64,000 bases of DNA. It comes from Cymodocea nodosa. Lineage: Eukaryota; Streptophyta; Magnoliopsida; Alismatales; Cymodoceaceae. Location: assembly GCA_036874045.1 (NCBI GenBank), contig CM072341.1, forward strand, positions 16,442,501-16,506,500, read 5' to 3'. Positions 34,591 to 46,630 of this stretch are shown here, piece by piece. A model generated the notes under the pieces. That model had not been told where the DNA came from. It searched no databases and saw only the letters and a list, made by a program, of their open reading frames with translations. A program made the translations under genes and the position numbers. How positions within the stretch are numbered: the stretch's first letter is position 1; every line of letters starts with the position of its first letter.

Positions 34591-37500
34591 TGACAAAATA
34601 ATTAAGCATGTAAGATAACAAAGCTTGGGAGTATAAAACATGGGTGAAACCTAAAGTACAATGGATGTAACTCAAGTGCAACCATATGAGTCCAAGGGTC
34701 ATCCACATCATAAGTAACTCATTCAAAGAGTGGGATAAGATAGTATGAAAGTACTTGTCCAACAAGGCCACATTGAGAGGAGGTTACTACAAGACTTTGG
34801 CAATCACCTACTCCAATGCAACCACCCACTTTTCCCCCCCTCTCTCTCTTTTTCCTTAAACCAAGGATTCATTCATTGACTTAATCTCACTCCCTTTTCT
34901 TTTTCTCTCTCCTCGAAAATCATGTTTCTAGATCCCAAAAGGAGGAGTGATGACTCTTCTTCTCCATCTCTCCTTTCTTTCTCTAGGTGGAAGCCTATAA
35001 CTCAAGAAATTCTTGAAGATGAGGAGAAGACATTGAAGGTGAATTCTTCAAGTTAGAATTTAGGTGTGGCTTACTAGAAGATATCCAAGTAAGGAGGAAG
35101 CCAAAGGCAAGTTCTTGAGGAGTCTTTCATGTGTGCTTTAGCTAAGGAGATTCACTTCACATCTTGGACGTGTGAAGGTTTGAAGAAGAAAGTGGAAAAG
35201 TCATCTTCTCAACCTAAGCTAGTGTTGAGATTGATGGCCAAACGTTGGAAATTAGGGTTCATTTTTATTTTTCTTTCCTTCTCTTCTTTTCTCTGTTATT
35301 TTTATGTCAAAACCTTTTTGTTTGGAACTTGTTTGTCAATGTTATTTCGTGTTTAAGTATGATTGTGTTTGTTTAATTTATTGAAATTTTGTTGGAAAAG
35401 AAAAAGAAAAGAAAAGGTTACATGTTTAAGTGTGATTATACTTGTTTTCACTCTAATTAAGTATGATTATGATGTGTTTATGTTTATCTTAAATCACCTA
35501 AGCTAAATCTTGAGAAATGGTAGAAGTTTAATGTTTAATTTTATAGGAAATTAAAAGGTTAAAGTTAGAAAGAAAGATCACATCATTTTAAAGTAAAACT
35601 ATGAGAATATGTAGGTCATTATAGGGTTTAAATAATTTTATCCAAATTCTAGTAATTTTTTTGAATTAATTTAGACAAATTTACAAGTTATTTTTCACAC
35701 TTAAGGGTTTAAAAAGATACGTTTACATTAAAGCTTCCATACTTTTTCTAGGATTTTTAAAATATATATCAAGGAGGTTTAAATACAGTGCTTATAAAGT
35801 TATATGTCACTTTATACCTTATTTTAGCTATCCTTTGGTAATAAGCTTTGGTGTTATTCCCATGCAAAAAATTTCAGAGACAATTAGGGGAAAAAGTAAG
35901 TTTAAATGTATTAATTAACACAAAGAACTTAAACTAAGATTTGATAAATAATTTTTAACTCTTCATGGACACAACCCGTATTCACTGATGTATTACCTTG
36001 ACGCTATATGTTTGCGGTATTACTTAAAATTTACAGTCAAGTTTTCGTAAATATCAAATTTTTACAAACATTTGTTTTATAAGTAATTTTTGTTGATGAC
36101 AAATTTTAAGTTGATGTATTTAAATTATATAAATATTTTTAACTATAAACACTTAGGACGGAAATTAAGCTCACCGTTTCAATCCATCGGACGCCATGAA
36201 CGGGAAAGCCACCACTAAAGACCAATCTATCATTGTACATGGGTAGATTATTGTATGAAATTGATTCTAATAATTCAGTGTCTTCTATTTTGACCATTTA
36301 TCTAGTAATCTTAATTTTTAAAAAATAAAATAAGCAAACGTGCCGCCCTCGTCGTCTGAACCCTCATCTTTCTTTTTTCTTCTTTAAAAAATAACAAAGA
36401 TCAAAGCAAAAAACTACTTGTTCTCACCCATCCTCTTTTCCAGTCTCGTAACAATATATTATATTATATTATATTATATATTGGTTTTATTTGGTTCTAT
36501 CAAAATTTCCTTATTTCTTTTATTATCCCTTCTTATTGACTTTTAGGCGGTCGTTCATTATTTTCAAGAAAAAAGAAAAGAACATGGGACGCGTTCGTAT
36601 TAAAAAATATATATATATCAAGAATTTTTTTTGACTTCAAGTACATTAAAATTATTAAATTAAATTACAGACGATGTGGTGATGCCGGAGGCCGCTGTTT
36701 TTTTAATAGTAAAATAATATTACAGTTAAGAGAATTCAAATTTATGATATTATGAAATCTTGAGGTTATAAAATTTTACGATTATAAGACCACTAAAATC
36801 CAGGAGGCCGCGGTCGAGACGAGAACCGTTCAATTCAATCCAATTCCTCCGCGTCGTTCTGACGTCTGCTTGGCAAGGCAGCCTTCGATTTCCCACCGCC
36901 TGGCTTTCTCGGCCGTCGTTCGTGACTTGCACGGTAAAAATTCACAAGCGAAAGCTGACGGCGTCGCCGATACGTTCGTTTACCGTCGGTTTCGTTTCAC
37001 GCGAGAAGAATAAGATGTGTCCGTTACTCTGCTCCATAAACACACGAGCCATTTCTGGGTCACGTGATCAAATACGCCGTCCTGACTTAACGAGGGAGCG
37101 TGTGAATACGTCCCCAGAATACAATTTAAATTTGAATTCATTTGGATTGCGTTTGGTGGCACGAATGTAATATAATCGTTTTATATTAGAATATTTAGTG
37201 ATTAGATATAAAATAATTATAAATTTATATAAAGAATCAATGTTATCATTTTAACTTACGTGTAGTTAGTTGATTGAGTGGTATTGCAAAGAATTTTACT
37301 TTTAAATTAAATTTCGAAACTCATAATCGTAAAACGTCAAATATTATTCGTTTACATCACGTTACGTGTAGATTACGTGGATAATTAAATACACCCTTGA
37401 CATGAATTAAGTTAGTGGTTATATATCCAGTGGAATTTAATCAAAATTTAAGATTCATACCCAGAACATTTGGATGGACATGCTGTCAATCGATTGAAAT

Positions 37501-38777
37501 TTGTAAATAAAATTCATTTATTTATCAGATCAAATATCGAACACAATTTAGATTTCTTTATATTTATAATTTTTAATGTGAAGGAGTTAATTACACCTGT
37601 ATTCAAATGTCTAGCTAGATATGGTCCTTCATTCTACAAACTGTTGGATAAAATATGGTACGTCAATGTAAAATATTCGTATTTATATTTAGATTTGTAG
37701 ATTTCAATTCCCAAATTCGCAAATTAAAATTACATATTTCTCGAATTTGGATATTACTTGAATTTGAGTTTTCAAAATCGGATGAATATGCTATATACAA
37801 CAGTATGAGTTTTGTATCCCCGTATTTGGATGAATTTGTTGCACCAGAATCATAATATTTAAATTGTCATTGCATCTACAAGATGTTCAGATTGAGTTGA
37901 TAAAGACATCTATCAATTACATTTACAATTATTTTAGAAGTGCATGCCTCCTTTTTTTAAAATTTGATCTGTAATTAGAAGAAGAGAATGATTGGAAATA
38001 ATTTCCACTAGTCAAGGAAAATTCAAAGAAACTAATTAAGATCGCTTACAAGTTCAGTATCTCATAATAATACAATATTTCATGTAAATTAGTAAAACAT
38101 TCTTAATTACCACCTTTTCATTATTTTAGTTAGTTACCTTTTTCTTCTTTATCTTTTTCCCTATTTTTCTTTCTCCGTGTTATTTCCAACGTCGACTAAC
38201 GTATATTCTGTCTTCTATGTCCTCCTTATCTTTTACACGCTTCATGTTTAATTAACAGTTAATTAATTTAGACTGTTATGCGTGAAACTTCTGAATCAAA
38301 GGTTGATCTAGTCTAGAAGGAGAGTTTTCTTTTCTTTGTTTTGAATTGACTTTCTAATGAATAATACGGTTGATCTGGTACTTGTACCAAGACATCTGTA
38401 ATCTACCATATTTCAATTATTAGGTTAGTTGAGAAACTTGGAAATGATTATAAGGCCTTGAACGTGACCCACCATTTATTTGATTATCATCAGTCAGTCA
38501 GATTCTTTATGGTTTATTTTTCACAAGTCAGAACTTTAGAACAATTTTTTCCCTCTAGTCTATTAATTTCTCCGGTTACGCCTGATCGACCCAGATTTTA
38601 CACAACAAATGATCGAGCCGATAGAAATGGTAGATTATGAATTATTATTGTATGTCTTCTTTGATTAACAATATATGCTACGAGATTTTGTGATCCATTT
38701 TTCCATGTACGTCCATTCTAAAATAATAATCTCATAATTGAGGAAAAAGTAGATTATGTTGATTACAATGTTTATCT

Positions 38778-38780
<3 letters not shown>
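34591..38780. other. Gene-poor AT-rich region
   Basis: No gene recognised. 34591-35400 may be the rest of the Gypsy LTR. A GC-richer island at about 36780-37110 contains a G-box (TCACGTGA near 37060) but only short unrecognisable frames. A TATAT repeat lies at about 36453-36480. The phrase TTGCGTTTGGTGGCACGAAT (37147) resembles the edge of a hAT-like MITE, but a matching end was not identified. Confidence 0.3.

Positions 38781-38814
<34 letters not shown>
38781..38814. repeat. (AT)17 microsatellite
   Basis: A perfect run of 17 AT dinucleotides. Confidence 0.95.
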
Positions 38815-38819
<5 letters not shown>

Positions 38820-39151
38820 ATAATTTTACTAATTTGAAATAAAATTTTTCATTTCGATGATATTCAGTTTAGATTTTGATCAAAATATCGTTATATTATA
38901 ATCTCGTGTGTTAGACTGTTAGTTATATTTGAACCAAAAACTACCGTCGGCAGGTTTCATTATCCAAAAAAGATATATAATATTTAAAGATAAAACCCAA
39001 CAATAAGGATGACAAAATTCAACTTTCAATTGTTTTTGATCTATGCACGTTTCTAGAACTAAAGAAAGAAAATTCAATCTAATGGGAAAGGAAAGAATTC
39101 GTCCTCTTCTCATGGCTTGTCTGTGAAGAATAATCGGAGGCGCCCTTGAAG

Positions 39152-39751
39152 TCATTGTCGACGCATCAGCCGCCTCGGCGACAAACTTGACCTCTTCTTC
39201 TCCGATATCGTCTCCAGCTTCGGTGACCACGGCGGGGTCCTAGCCCCAACCAACTGCTCGTAGTGTTTCCTCAACTCCGGCGTACTACACAACTCGCTGT
39301 AGTTTCTGGTTCCGCAGGGCTTCTTGCTGTCTTCCCCGGCTATCACCTTCGCAATGAACTCCGGCAACACCTTTATCAAGGAGTCTTCTCCTCTCCTGAC
39401 GAACTCGAAGGGGTTGTCACCGAAGCCGATGGGTTTCTTCTTAGAGCCTGCAGACGACAGCGACGCGACGGAGCCAGCGGTGAGAACGGAGCAGGCCAGG
39501 AGGTCGGCGGGGATGACGAGGTACGTCTCCCCGGCGAGGAGCTGGTCACCGATGGACAGGGAAGGGACGGGCTGTCCTATGTAGAAGGATCCGGCGTGGC
39601 AGACGAGCTGGTCGGGGAACTCGACGAGTAGCTCCCCTGCAGGCTGCGTACCGTCGAGGGTTCTCGTCGCCCCTCCCCAGAAGAGCACCTTCACCTTGTT
39701 GTCCTCGGGGCTGATGGGTCTGACACAGCGAGGGATTAGGGCATTGCCCAT
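39152..39751 (-). CDS. PADRE/DUF4228 domain protein
   Basis: A single-exon gene of 199 aa. It has the N-terminal Met-Gly start (MGNALIPRC) and the DUF4228/PADRE core: a KVLFWGG strand, then LLVEFPDQLVCHAGSFYIG, then IGDQLLAGETYLVIPADLL (residues about 20-85). The C-terminal half is disordered and basic, with PPWSPKLETISE near the end, a motif typical of the family. PADRE genes respond to pathogens and abiotic stress in plants, and the molecular role is not established. N-myristoylation at Gly2 is possible, but position 6 is Ile rather than Ser/Thr, so it is doubtful. A TATA box lies about 120 nt upstream. Frame is intact and GC-rich. Confidence 0.9.
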   Translation of the reverse strand: MGNALIPRCVRPISPEDNKVKVLFWGGATRTLDGTQPAGELLVEFPDQLVCHAGSFYIGQPVPSLSIGDQLLAGETYLVIPADLLACSVLTAGSVASLSSAGSKKKPIGFGDNPFEFVRRGEDSLIKVLPEFIAKVIAGEDSKKPCGTRNYSELCSTPELRKHYEQLVGARTPPWSPKLETISEKKRSSLSPRRLMRRQ

Positions 39752-39870
39752 GTTATTGCCTGCTCTCCTCTTCCTCCTCCTCCCTCAACCACAACCGTAC
39801 CGCAGGCGATAAAACCAGAAGATGGAAGAAGGAAAAAAAATGGAGTGCGTGGTGCGTAACGGATGAAGTC

Positions 39871-39880
39871 TATATATAAA
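39871..39880 (-). promoter_or_regulatory. TATA box of the PADRE gene
   Basis: TTTATATATA on the minus strand, about 120 nt upstream of the start codon at 39751, a plausible core promoter distance with a short leader. Confidence 0.55.
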
Positions 39881-42371
39881 AATAATTGACTTGGTTAAAT
39901 GTAATGAATTTGTAGTTTTGACTTGGAAACATTCCAAACCCCAGAGAGAGAGAGGAAACGGAAGACAAAAATAAGAACAGGACCCCAACTGGACTTCCCG
40001 CCCGGTGGTCAGCTCCGACGGCTGAATCAACGCAATTAATCGAAGGGTGGCACAGAGATGGAAGAATTAAATGCGGTATAGATCGGAAATATCCACCGGA
40101 GTTTGAGCTAAGAAAACACGCGATACAGGTTGTCCTCCGCATCTTTCTTTGCGATTAATCGACGTCGTTGCTTGTTTTGTGCCTTTGCTTGCTTGAAGTC
40201 AGTGGCTGTGGTCGGATCAGTTCTGTAATGTTTTTTAAATAATGATTAACCTTTTTTTCCGTAATTTTAATCTTGTAAAAAACTACATGCTAACACTGCA
40301 GTCATATATATATATATAGAGATATCTACCTATTGCAGTCATGGTACTGGATTCATATAACATTTGAAGGTTTTTCCATTTTTCCATTTAATACTATATG
40401 GTGTTTCTTTTTAATCGATTAAATTACCTGTAGTCAATTAATGTTTAAATGTCGTTAATATATATAAAATTTGACGGAAAAAAAAGTCAGATTTTAATGA
40501 TGTATAAAATTTTAAAATTTCTTTTGTCATCGATTCCTTTCCGATTGCCTCCCGTTTAAATTTTTTTTTTTTTCCCTTACGAAACCCTTGTCCATTGAAT
40601 CTCCTGTCATCCTCGCACCTGTCATCAACTTTCCTGACTCGCAAGCCCTCGATCGAACCTCCCATCTTCCTTGCATTCATCACTAACATCGGCTTCCTCC
40701 CATCCTCGACGTTAGCTTAAACATCATAAGGCTTAAATCCTCAACCGAACCTCTCATCGTCGTCGCATCTATTGGATTCATCCATCATCGCTTCTATTGC
40801 CTCGTCAAAGCTTGTAGGTTAACTCCGAAAATCAACCTCCCCCTGAGCCTGATGCCCCCACCTTGACCTGCGAAGCCGAAGAATATCTGTTGCTACCGTC
40901 GCGTCACTTGAAGCCGCTGTTGTCACCTGAAGGTCGCCGCTGTCGCAACATCCTCCCCCCAGCTCTCTATTCCATTGTGCAATAGAGCTCCTGTGTGTCG
41001 CCAGTTCTTCTTCACCACTGGTAAATCCCCTCGCCCAATTTTTGCTTTTCCTTGTGTGTGTCGAACTTGTTTCTGATTTGGATTTCCAATCGATACTATG
41101 TCGATTTGTGTTAAATTGATCTATGGTAACATTTCTGCTGGTAAATCGATCTATGAATGTCGACAACCTTGTATGCCCTCCAAGAGACATACACAGGCAC
41201 ACACGGACACATGAATGTCAACAGCTCTATTTTGAATTTTTCTTATGCATCTTGCTGTAATCTTTCATTGAAATAGGTTGATTATTTCAATATCATAGAA
41301 TGATGCTAAACGAGTGTGCAAAATTTCGTCAGGGGAGTATGTGGGTTGATATTTCCATGGTTAATTACAACACCTCAATAGTGATGGTTTCTTTGTTGGC
41401 ATATTTAAGCATCTTAGTTGAGAAACCAATACCTTTGCATTATGGAAATCAATCTGCCATTAACATTGATTGATCCAATATTGCATAAGAGGGACTTAAC
41501 AGTTAATACATTGAACTGCATTGTCATATTGTTTGTAAAAGGTAACCTTTGTTTTCTTTAAAATCTATTTTCATTTCTTTAATTGATCATGTTGCAGATA
41601 GATTCAATAGATAGAACACATTTTGCATCAGGTGTCCATTCTCCTTATTCACCGTTGGTTCACTTGTGCTTGCAAATGTTGACAAATTTTTTCCTTATTC
41701 GATTGCCACAAATTTTGTGATATTAATTTTTTCAGATTATGTACCAAATTTCATTTCATTTGGTGAATTGTCAACGTTATGTATTTGCATCTAGCTTTTA
41801 CAGAACTTAGGTATGTTTTGGATATAATTTATGAGAAAAAAATTTATAAAATCATAATTTCATGTTTATTTAAGATTCCTGCAACACTTCTTTAGGTTAT
41901 TTATCATTACGAAGTTAGTTCTCTTTGTAAATCATTTTTGAGGCATCTATCACTATTTGTTGACTGATCATTCTTTATTTGTTGATTGATCATTCTTTTG
42001 TGGTAATGGGGAGTTATTTGTTGAATGATCGTTCTTTTGTATTTCATGAGAAAACAATGTTGCCGTCACTTAAAAAACATGTTATTCTCTAATACCACAT
42101 GATAAATGGCTACTCTTTTAACAATAGAAAAACAATGTTACCACATGATAAAAAGTATGGACAAGAAATTCTCTAGTACATGATAATCTAGTATGTGCAT
42201 TCTCTAGTACTTTGCTTACTCTTTTTATCGAGCTTTGCTTATGTCGGGAAGTAAAATTTTCATGTAGATTCTTATAGAGCCCAATGAAAATTCAATTACT
42301 TTGCTAGCTTTATGTATTTGCATGACAATATTTTTTGTTATCCTTTATTAATATTTATTTTTGTGTAGTAA

Positions 42372-43306
42372 ATGACTACTCCTGATAGAGGAAGGGATAA
42401 TGAAAGACAAAGTTATATGACTTGGAATGTTGACGTAGATGTATTCTTTTTAAATATTTTGTCATAAGTGTTAAATGAAGAAAATAAAAAAACCCAATAT
42501 GAGAAGATAAAAAAGAACACTTGAGATGAAGTAGTTGAAAAATACAATAATTGAAAAAATACATGTATTACAAAGAAGAATGTAAAAAGTCGCTTAAAGA
42601 CGTGAAGACAAATTTATCATAACTACTTTAAAATTACAAATCAAAGTGGATGAGTATGAAATTTCATACAAAGGTATACTGATATAGATGAAGAGATATG
42701 GAAAGAGTTTATTAAGGTTTGATTTCTATTTACATACTTTAAAATTATTAATTTATGTAATATAATTTTTTTAATATATATTGTAATTTTTTGTAGGCAC
42801 ATCTAGAGTGTAATAGGTGTAAGGGAAAATCATATTTGATTTATGAACAATTGCAGCTAATTTTTGAAAGTACTATGGTTAGTGAAAATATGTCTAGATA
42901 GGTAGAAGAGGTAGATATTGTACTAAACACTCAAGTTCTAGATACATTTACTCTAGACATTACACAAGATAGAATGAACATCAATTCTGACATACCTCCT
43001 AATTTAGGAGGAAGTGCACATGCTCAATTGGAGTAGAGGAAAAAGGAGAAGCGAGCACACCCTCATGTGGAATCTCAACAAATGATAGCAGAATATTTGA
43101 AAGATACATCACAAGCTTTTCTTACTTTGTATGACCAAAATACTACTAATGGTAAGGTATATAATGAACAAATGAGAGAAATAGTTGGTATACAAAAGGA
43201 AATGTTTGCATGGCAAAAGAAGTCTCAGTTTTCTTTAAATGAAGTTATTGCAGTAATATTTAAGATTGAAGATTTATTTGTGACTAATCAATATAAAGTT
43301 AGTTAA
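42372..43306 (+). pseudogene. PIF/Harbinger Myb/SANT-like accessory protein
   Basis: Starts MTTPDRGRDN and has an intron at about 42717-42796. The first exon gives a degenerate Myb/SANT-like DNA-binding domain (TWNVDVDVFFL ... VKSRLKT). The second exon begins with the linked segment LIYEQLQLIF and ends in a helical C-terminal part (AWQKKSQFSL). Several in-frame stops (for example in the first 60 codons) show that it is dead. In active elements this protein helps the transposase bind the element ends. Confidence 0.6.
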
Positions 43307-43641
43307 TTATTCCAAAAGTAAGAAATCAATAAAATATTTATGTCAATTCCAAAAGAAATGCTACAAAGGTTATTAAAGTTTTACTTAGAAAAGACAGAAG
43401 ACTAAAGATGGTTTAGATTTTTTTTTTTTGTATTAGATGTTTAATGTTATGTACCTTTTATTTGGACTTGAAATGTGGAATGATATTATGTTGTATATTT
43501 GTTTATCATATTTTGTTATGTTTTATTAATTGTGGAATGATTTAATGTAATATGTTCATTTGTATTACAATCTTGTAATATGTTTGAACATGAAATTGAT
43601 GTTGATGCCCTCCTTTGGTCTATATTATTTTATATGTGACA

Positions 43642-45040
43642 ATGACTTTTGAAGAGGATTTTGATGAACTAGTAAATGATACATTGATGTTATTTGAAGA
43701 ATAGAAAGAACATGTTAGAAGAAGGTGAAGACATCTATTTGCTTTTTAGAATATTTTAACAGAGATTACAAGTACCTCAACTTTGTTTTCAAGTATAAGT
43801 TGTATTTATAGTAAAGAAAGTGTAGATTATATAAGAAGATTACTAGATCCTTCTTTACCACATCAAGTTTACAATTGTCGAAAGATTTATAGAATAAGTC
43901 AAAGTGTTTTCAAGGGTTTTTGTAAATTAATGAGGAGGGAAGAAGTCTTGAAAGATACTAACAATATCAGTGTAGAAGAGAAGTTTGCCATGTTCATTGT
44001 GATAGTTGGGCAAAATCAAAGGTACAGCAGTCCTGAATGATTTAGTCGATTAAGTTGGACAGTTAGTAAATACTTTAATGAAGTCTTAAATGCTGTATTA
44101 TGACTAAATCATGTGCTTTTAACAAGACATTCATCTAAAACACTAAGTTGAATTCGTCAAAACTCAAATGTGTACCCATATTTTAAGGTACATTTCCACA
44201 CTTTTGTAGTTTCCTTATCTTTAATATTATTTTAATCAATATCAAAATAAAAATATATGTTTATAGAATTATATTAGAGCTATTGATGGCACATATATCA
44301 AATTAACTATTTATGGACAAGAAATAGTAAGATTTAGGAACAAGAAAGGTGAATTATCTTAAAATGTAATGACAACATGTAATTTTAATATGAAATTTAC
44401 ATATATTTTAGTTAGTTGGGAAGGATCAACTGCTAATGTTAGTATTCTCCAAGATGTAGTTATTAGACCTAATGATTTTCAGGTTTCACCAAGTAAATGT
44501 GTTTTCTACTTCTAGAAGTTATGAAGGCATCACCATACCAATATTTTTTTTTATATAGGTAAGTTTTACTTAGTTGATGTTGGATATCTAAATCGACTAG
44601 AATATATTTATCCATATCGAGGTATAAGATACCATCTATCTAATTATGTTAACGATAGAGTTCCTCGTAATATTATAGAAAATTTCAACTATAGACATTC
44701 ACAATTGAAAACATTCATTGAGCATATGTTTAGAGTTGTGAAACATCGATTCTCAATATTATGCAGTCAAATACCATATCTATATGAAACACAAGTGAAG
44801 ATTGTTATCGCATGTTTTTTACTTTATAATTTTATTTGTAAGACTGATAAATAAGATTTACTTGAAGACCTGCAAGATGAGTTGAAAGAGTTAAATATTA
44901 TTGATGACATACAACTAATAAGAGAGATACATATTAAAAGTAATGTACAAGCTCGAATGACTTAAGAACAAATAAAAGAAATGACAGATAATATCTGCAA
45001 AAATATGATGATAGCAATATGGGATGGAAAAACTGCTTGA
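43642..45040 (+). pseudogene. PIF/Harbinger transposase (HARBI1-like, DDE_Tnp_4)
   Basis: The translated pieces match HARBI1-like nucleases: an N-terminal helix-turn-helix region (SVEEKFAMFIVIVGQNQRYS), then the catalytic core with AIDGTYIKL (first Asp), KFYLVDVGYLNRLEYIYPYRG (second Asp), and FIEHMFRVVKHRFSIL (Glu). An intron is likely at 44188-44266 and a second, less certain one near 44500-44560. At least five in-frame stops occur, so it is inactive although the DDE residues survive. Confidence 0.75.
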
Positions 45041-45514
45041 TATTATTTAATATTGTAATATTTGAATTAAGATGTATTTGTAATTTTCAAATATTAGTTG
45101 TAATAAATAATTGAATTTCTTTTTTTCAAAGATTTTCTTCTTTTCATCATTTCTTTTCTGTCATGCACTAACTCTTCATCAGAACTTTCCATCATGCATT
45201 AACTCTTTATTAAAATTTCCATTAGAACTTTTTATTTTACATTAAACATTTCTTAGAATTTTCTATCATGTACTAACAACCTAACAAAATTCAACGATTT
45301 TCTTTTCCGTTCAACTAAATTTTGTTAGACACTAACCCCCCCTTAGAGTCTAGAAGTAGAATTCCCCTCATACACCAACTTTTGCACTAAACACAATTTC
45401 CAGGATTCATCTGACACAAAAATAAAAATAATTATGATAGAATAAAAAATATATCCAATTATTATTAAAATATTTTTTAAAAATATTAGACATATCCAAG
45501 TATATGGTAGAAGT

Positions 45515-45985
45515 ATACCTAAACTTCTACATCCTCCAATACATCTTTAGGTTCTTCCACATATAATTCCTCTTCATTAGAACTTACATGAATGGCTTTC
45601 TCATAGTTTTGAATGACTTGCAATGGAAGTCCATAATAACATAAAGGTACATCTCTTTATTAGGGTTGGGGAAGGAAAACATATCAATAATATCTAGATT
45701 AGTGATTAAAGCTTATAATCTTTAAAACCAAACACTTTGTACCATAATCTACACAACTTTGTATTAACCTACCCTACACTATTAAAGACTATCTCACAAA
45801 TCAAGCCTATGTTTGCGTAATCACTATCAATAATGAACTTCCCTAATTCTATAAAATGCTTAGGTGTAATGTTGCCTTTATTATCAATCTACCATATGCC
45901 ACCATGAAAAAATTTCAAATTAAACTCCTCTGGTCCTTTGATTAAACAAGACATAAATTGTATACAAAACATGCATCAATAACAA
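45515..45985 (-). pseudogene. PB1-like domain fragment, transposon-associated
   Basis: The minus-strand translation gives FFHGGIW near the start, then RLWYKVFGFKDYK and a short acidic tail ELYVEEPKDVLEDVEV after a frame change. This resembles the PB1-like N-terminal domain found in plant MULE-associated proteins, in which HGG and LWYKxPG are conserved. Stops interrupt it. The assignment rests on motif memory only. Confidence 0.4.
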
Positions 45986-46630
45986 CAAAACATAAATCAC
46001 ATGTAAAAAACAACAAAACACAAACATGCATCTATATTATATTCAAAATAGAACATGCATAAAATAGAACATGTATCTAAAAAAAAGAACAGGAGACACA
46101 TTTAAGGAAAACCCTAAATATTATCAAGTATCAAATATTAGAACATTTGTCAAATGTTACTGAGAAATAAATGTTATAGTAAATGAATAAACCTTAAATC
46201 TCACAAAAACAACAATAAATGTTACAGTTTTTGATTCCTTGACATTGAAAACCCTAATATACGAAAACCCTAAATATTACTTAACGTCAAAGCTCTTGAC
46301 ATTAAAGGCTATCGTTGCATTAGATAAGGAAAGTGTGTGTCGTTGTTAGAGAAAGATGTCAAAGGACAAGCATCGTCTTCACCGAGGGAACAGAACATGG
46401 GCTATAGAGAGGAGTCGTTGTTGCTAAGGGAGAGTGCATGTATGATTTTTATAATGTATTTATTTACATATTTAATTACAAATTTTACATTTGTAATCAC
46501 AAATGCATAGTGCCTATTATAATAAGTATGTGTAAATACAAGTTGAATCCATAAAAAAATAGAAAATGATATTATTGCAAATTGATGCAAAATATGTATT
46601 TAGGTACATTTTCTATTGAGACATTTCAAC
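45986..46630. other. Intergenic, AT-rich
   Basis: No coding region recognised. AACCCTAA-like phrases recur (near 46108, 46250 and 46268) but not as a telomeric array. Confidence 0.3.

Larger units (their letters stand above)
40430..45345 (+). mobile_element. PIF/Harbinger DNA transposon, decayed
   Basis: Two divergent-function genes typical of PIF/Harbinger elements lie in the same orientation: a Myb/SANT-like protein (42372-43306) and a DDE transposase (43642-45040). Subterminal sequences appear related in inverted orientation: AAAATTTGACGGAAAA near 40471 and its reverse-complement relative near 45305-45325. The exact ends and a 3-bp TTA/TAA target duplication are not certain; a possible right end is ACTAACCCCCC followed by TTA near 45340. 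The GC-richer block 40540-41200 would then be its 5' leader. Confidence 0.6.

Noticed and set aside
36922-37170. 82-codon frame in a GC-rich island
   Set aside because: No recognisable domain, splice or family feature. The local composition could reflect a relic promoter, but the sequence gives no support for a gene.
39263-39631. Plus-strand 122-codon frame opposite the PADRE gene
   Set aside because: The minus-strand frame contains all PADRE motifs; this is its shadow.
40819-41202. 127-codon minus-strand frame
   Set aside because: No family recognised, GC-richer region likely the leader of the PIF/Harbinger element; no conserved motif or promoter seen.
46100-46300. Recurrent AACCCTAA-like phrases considered as interstitial telomere repeat
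   Set aside because: The copies are isolated and not in tandem; chance in AT-rich sequence.
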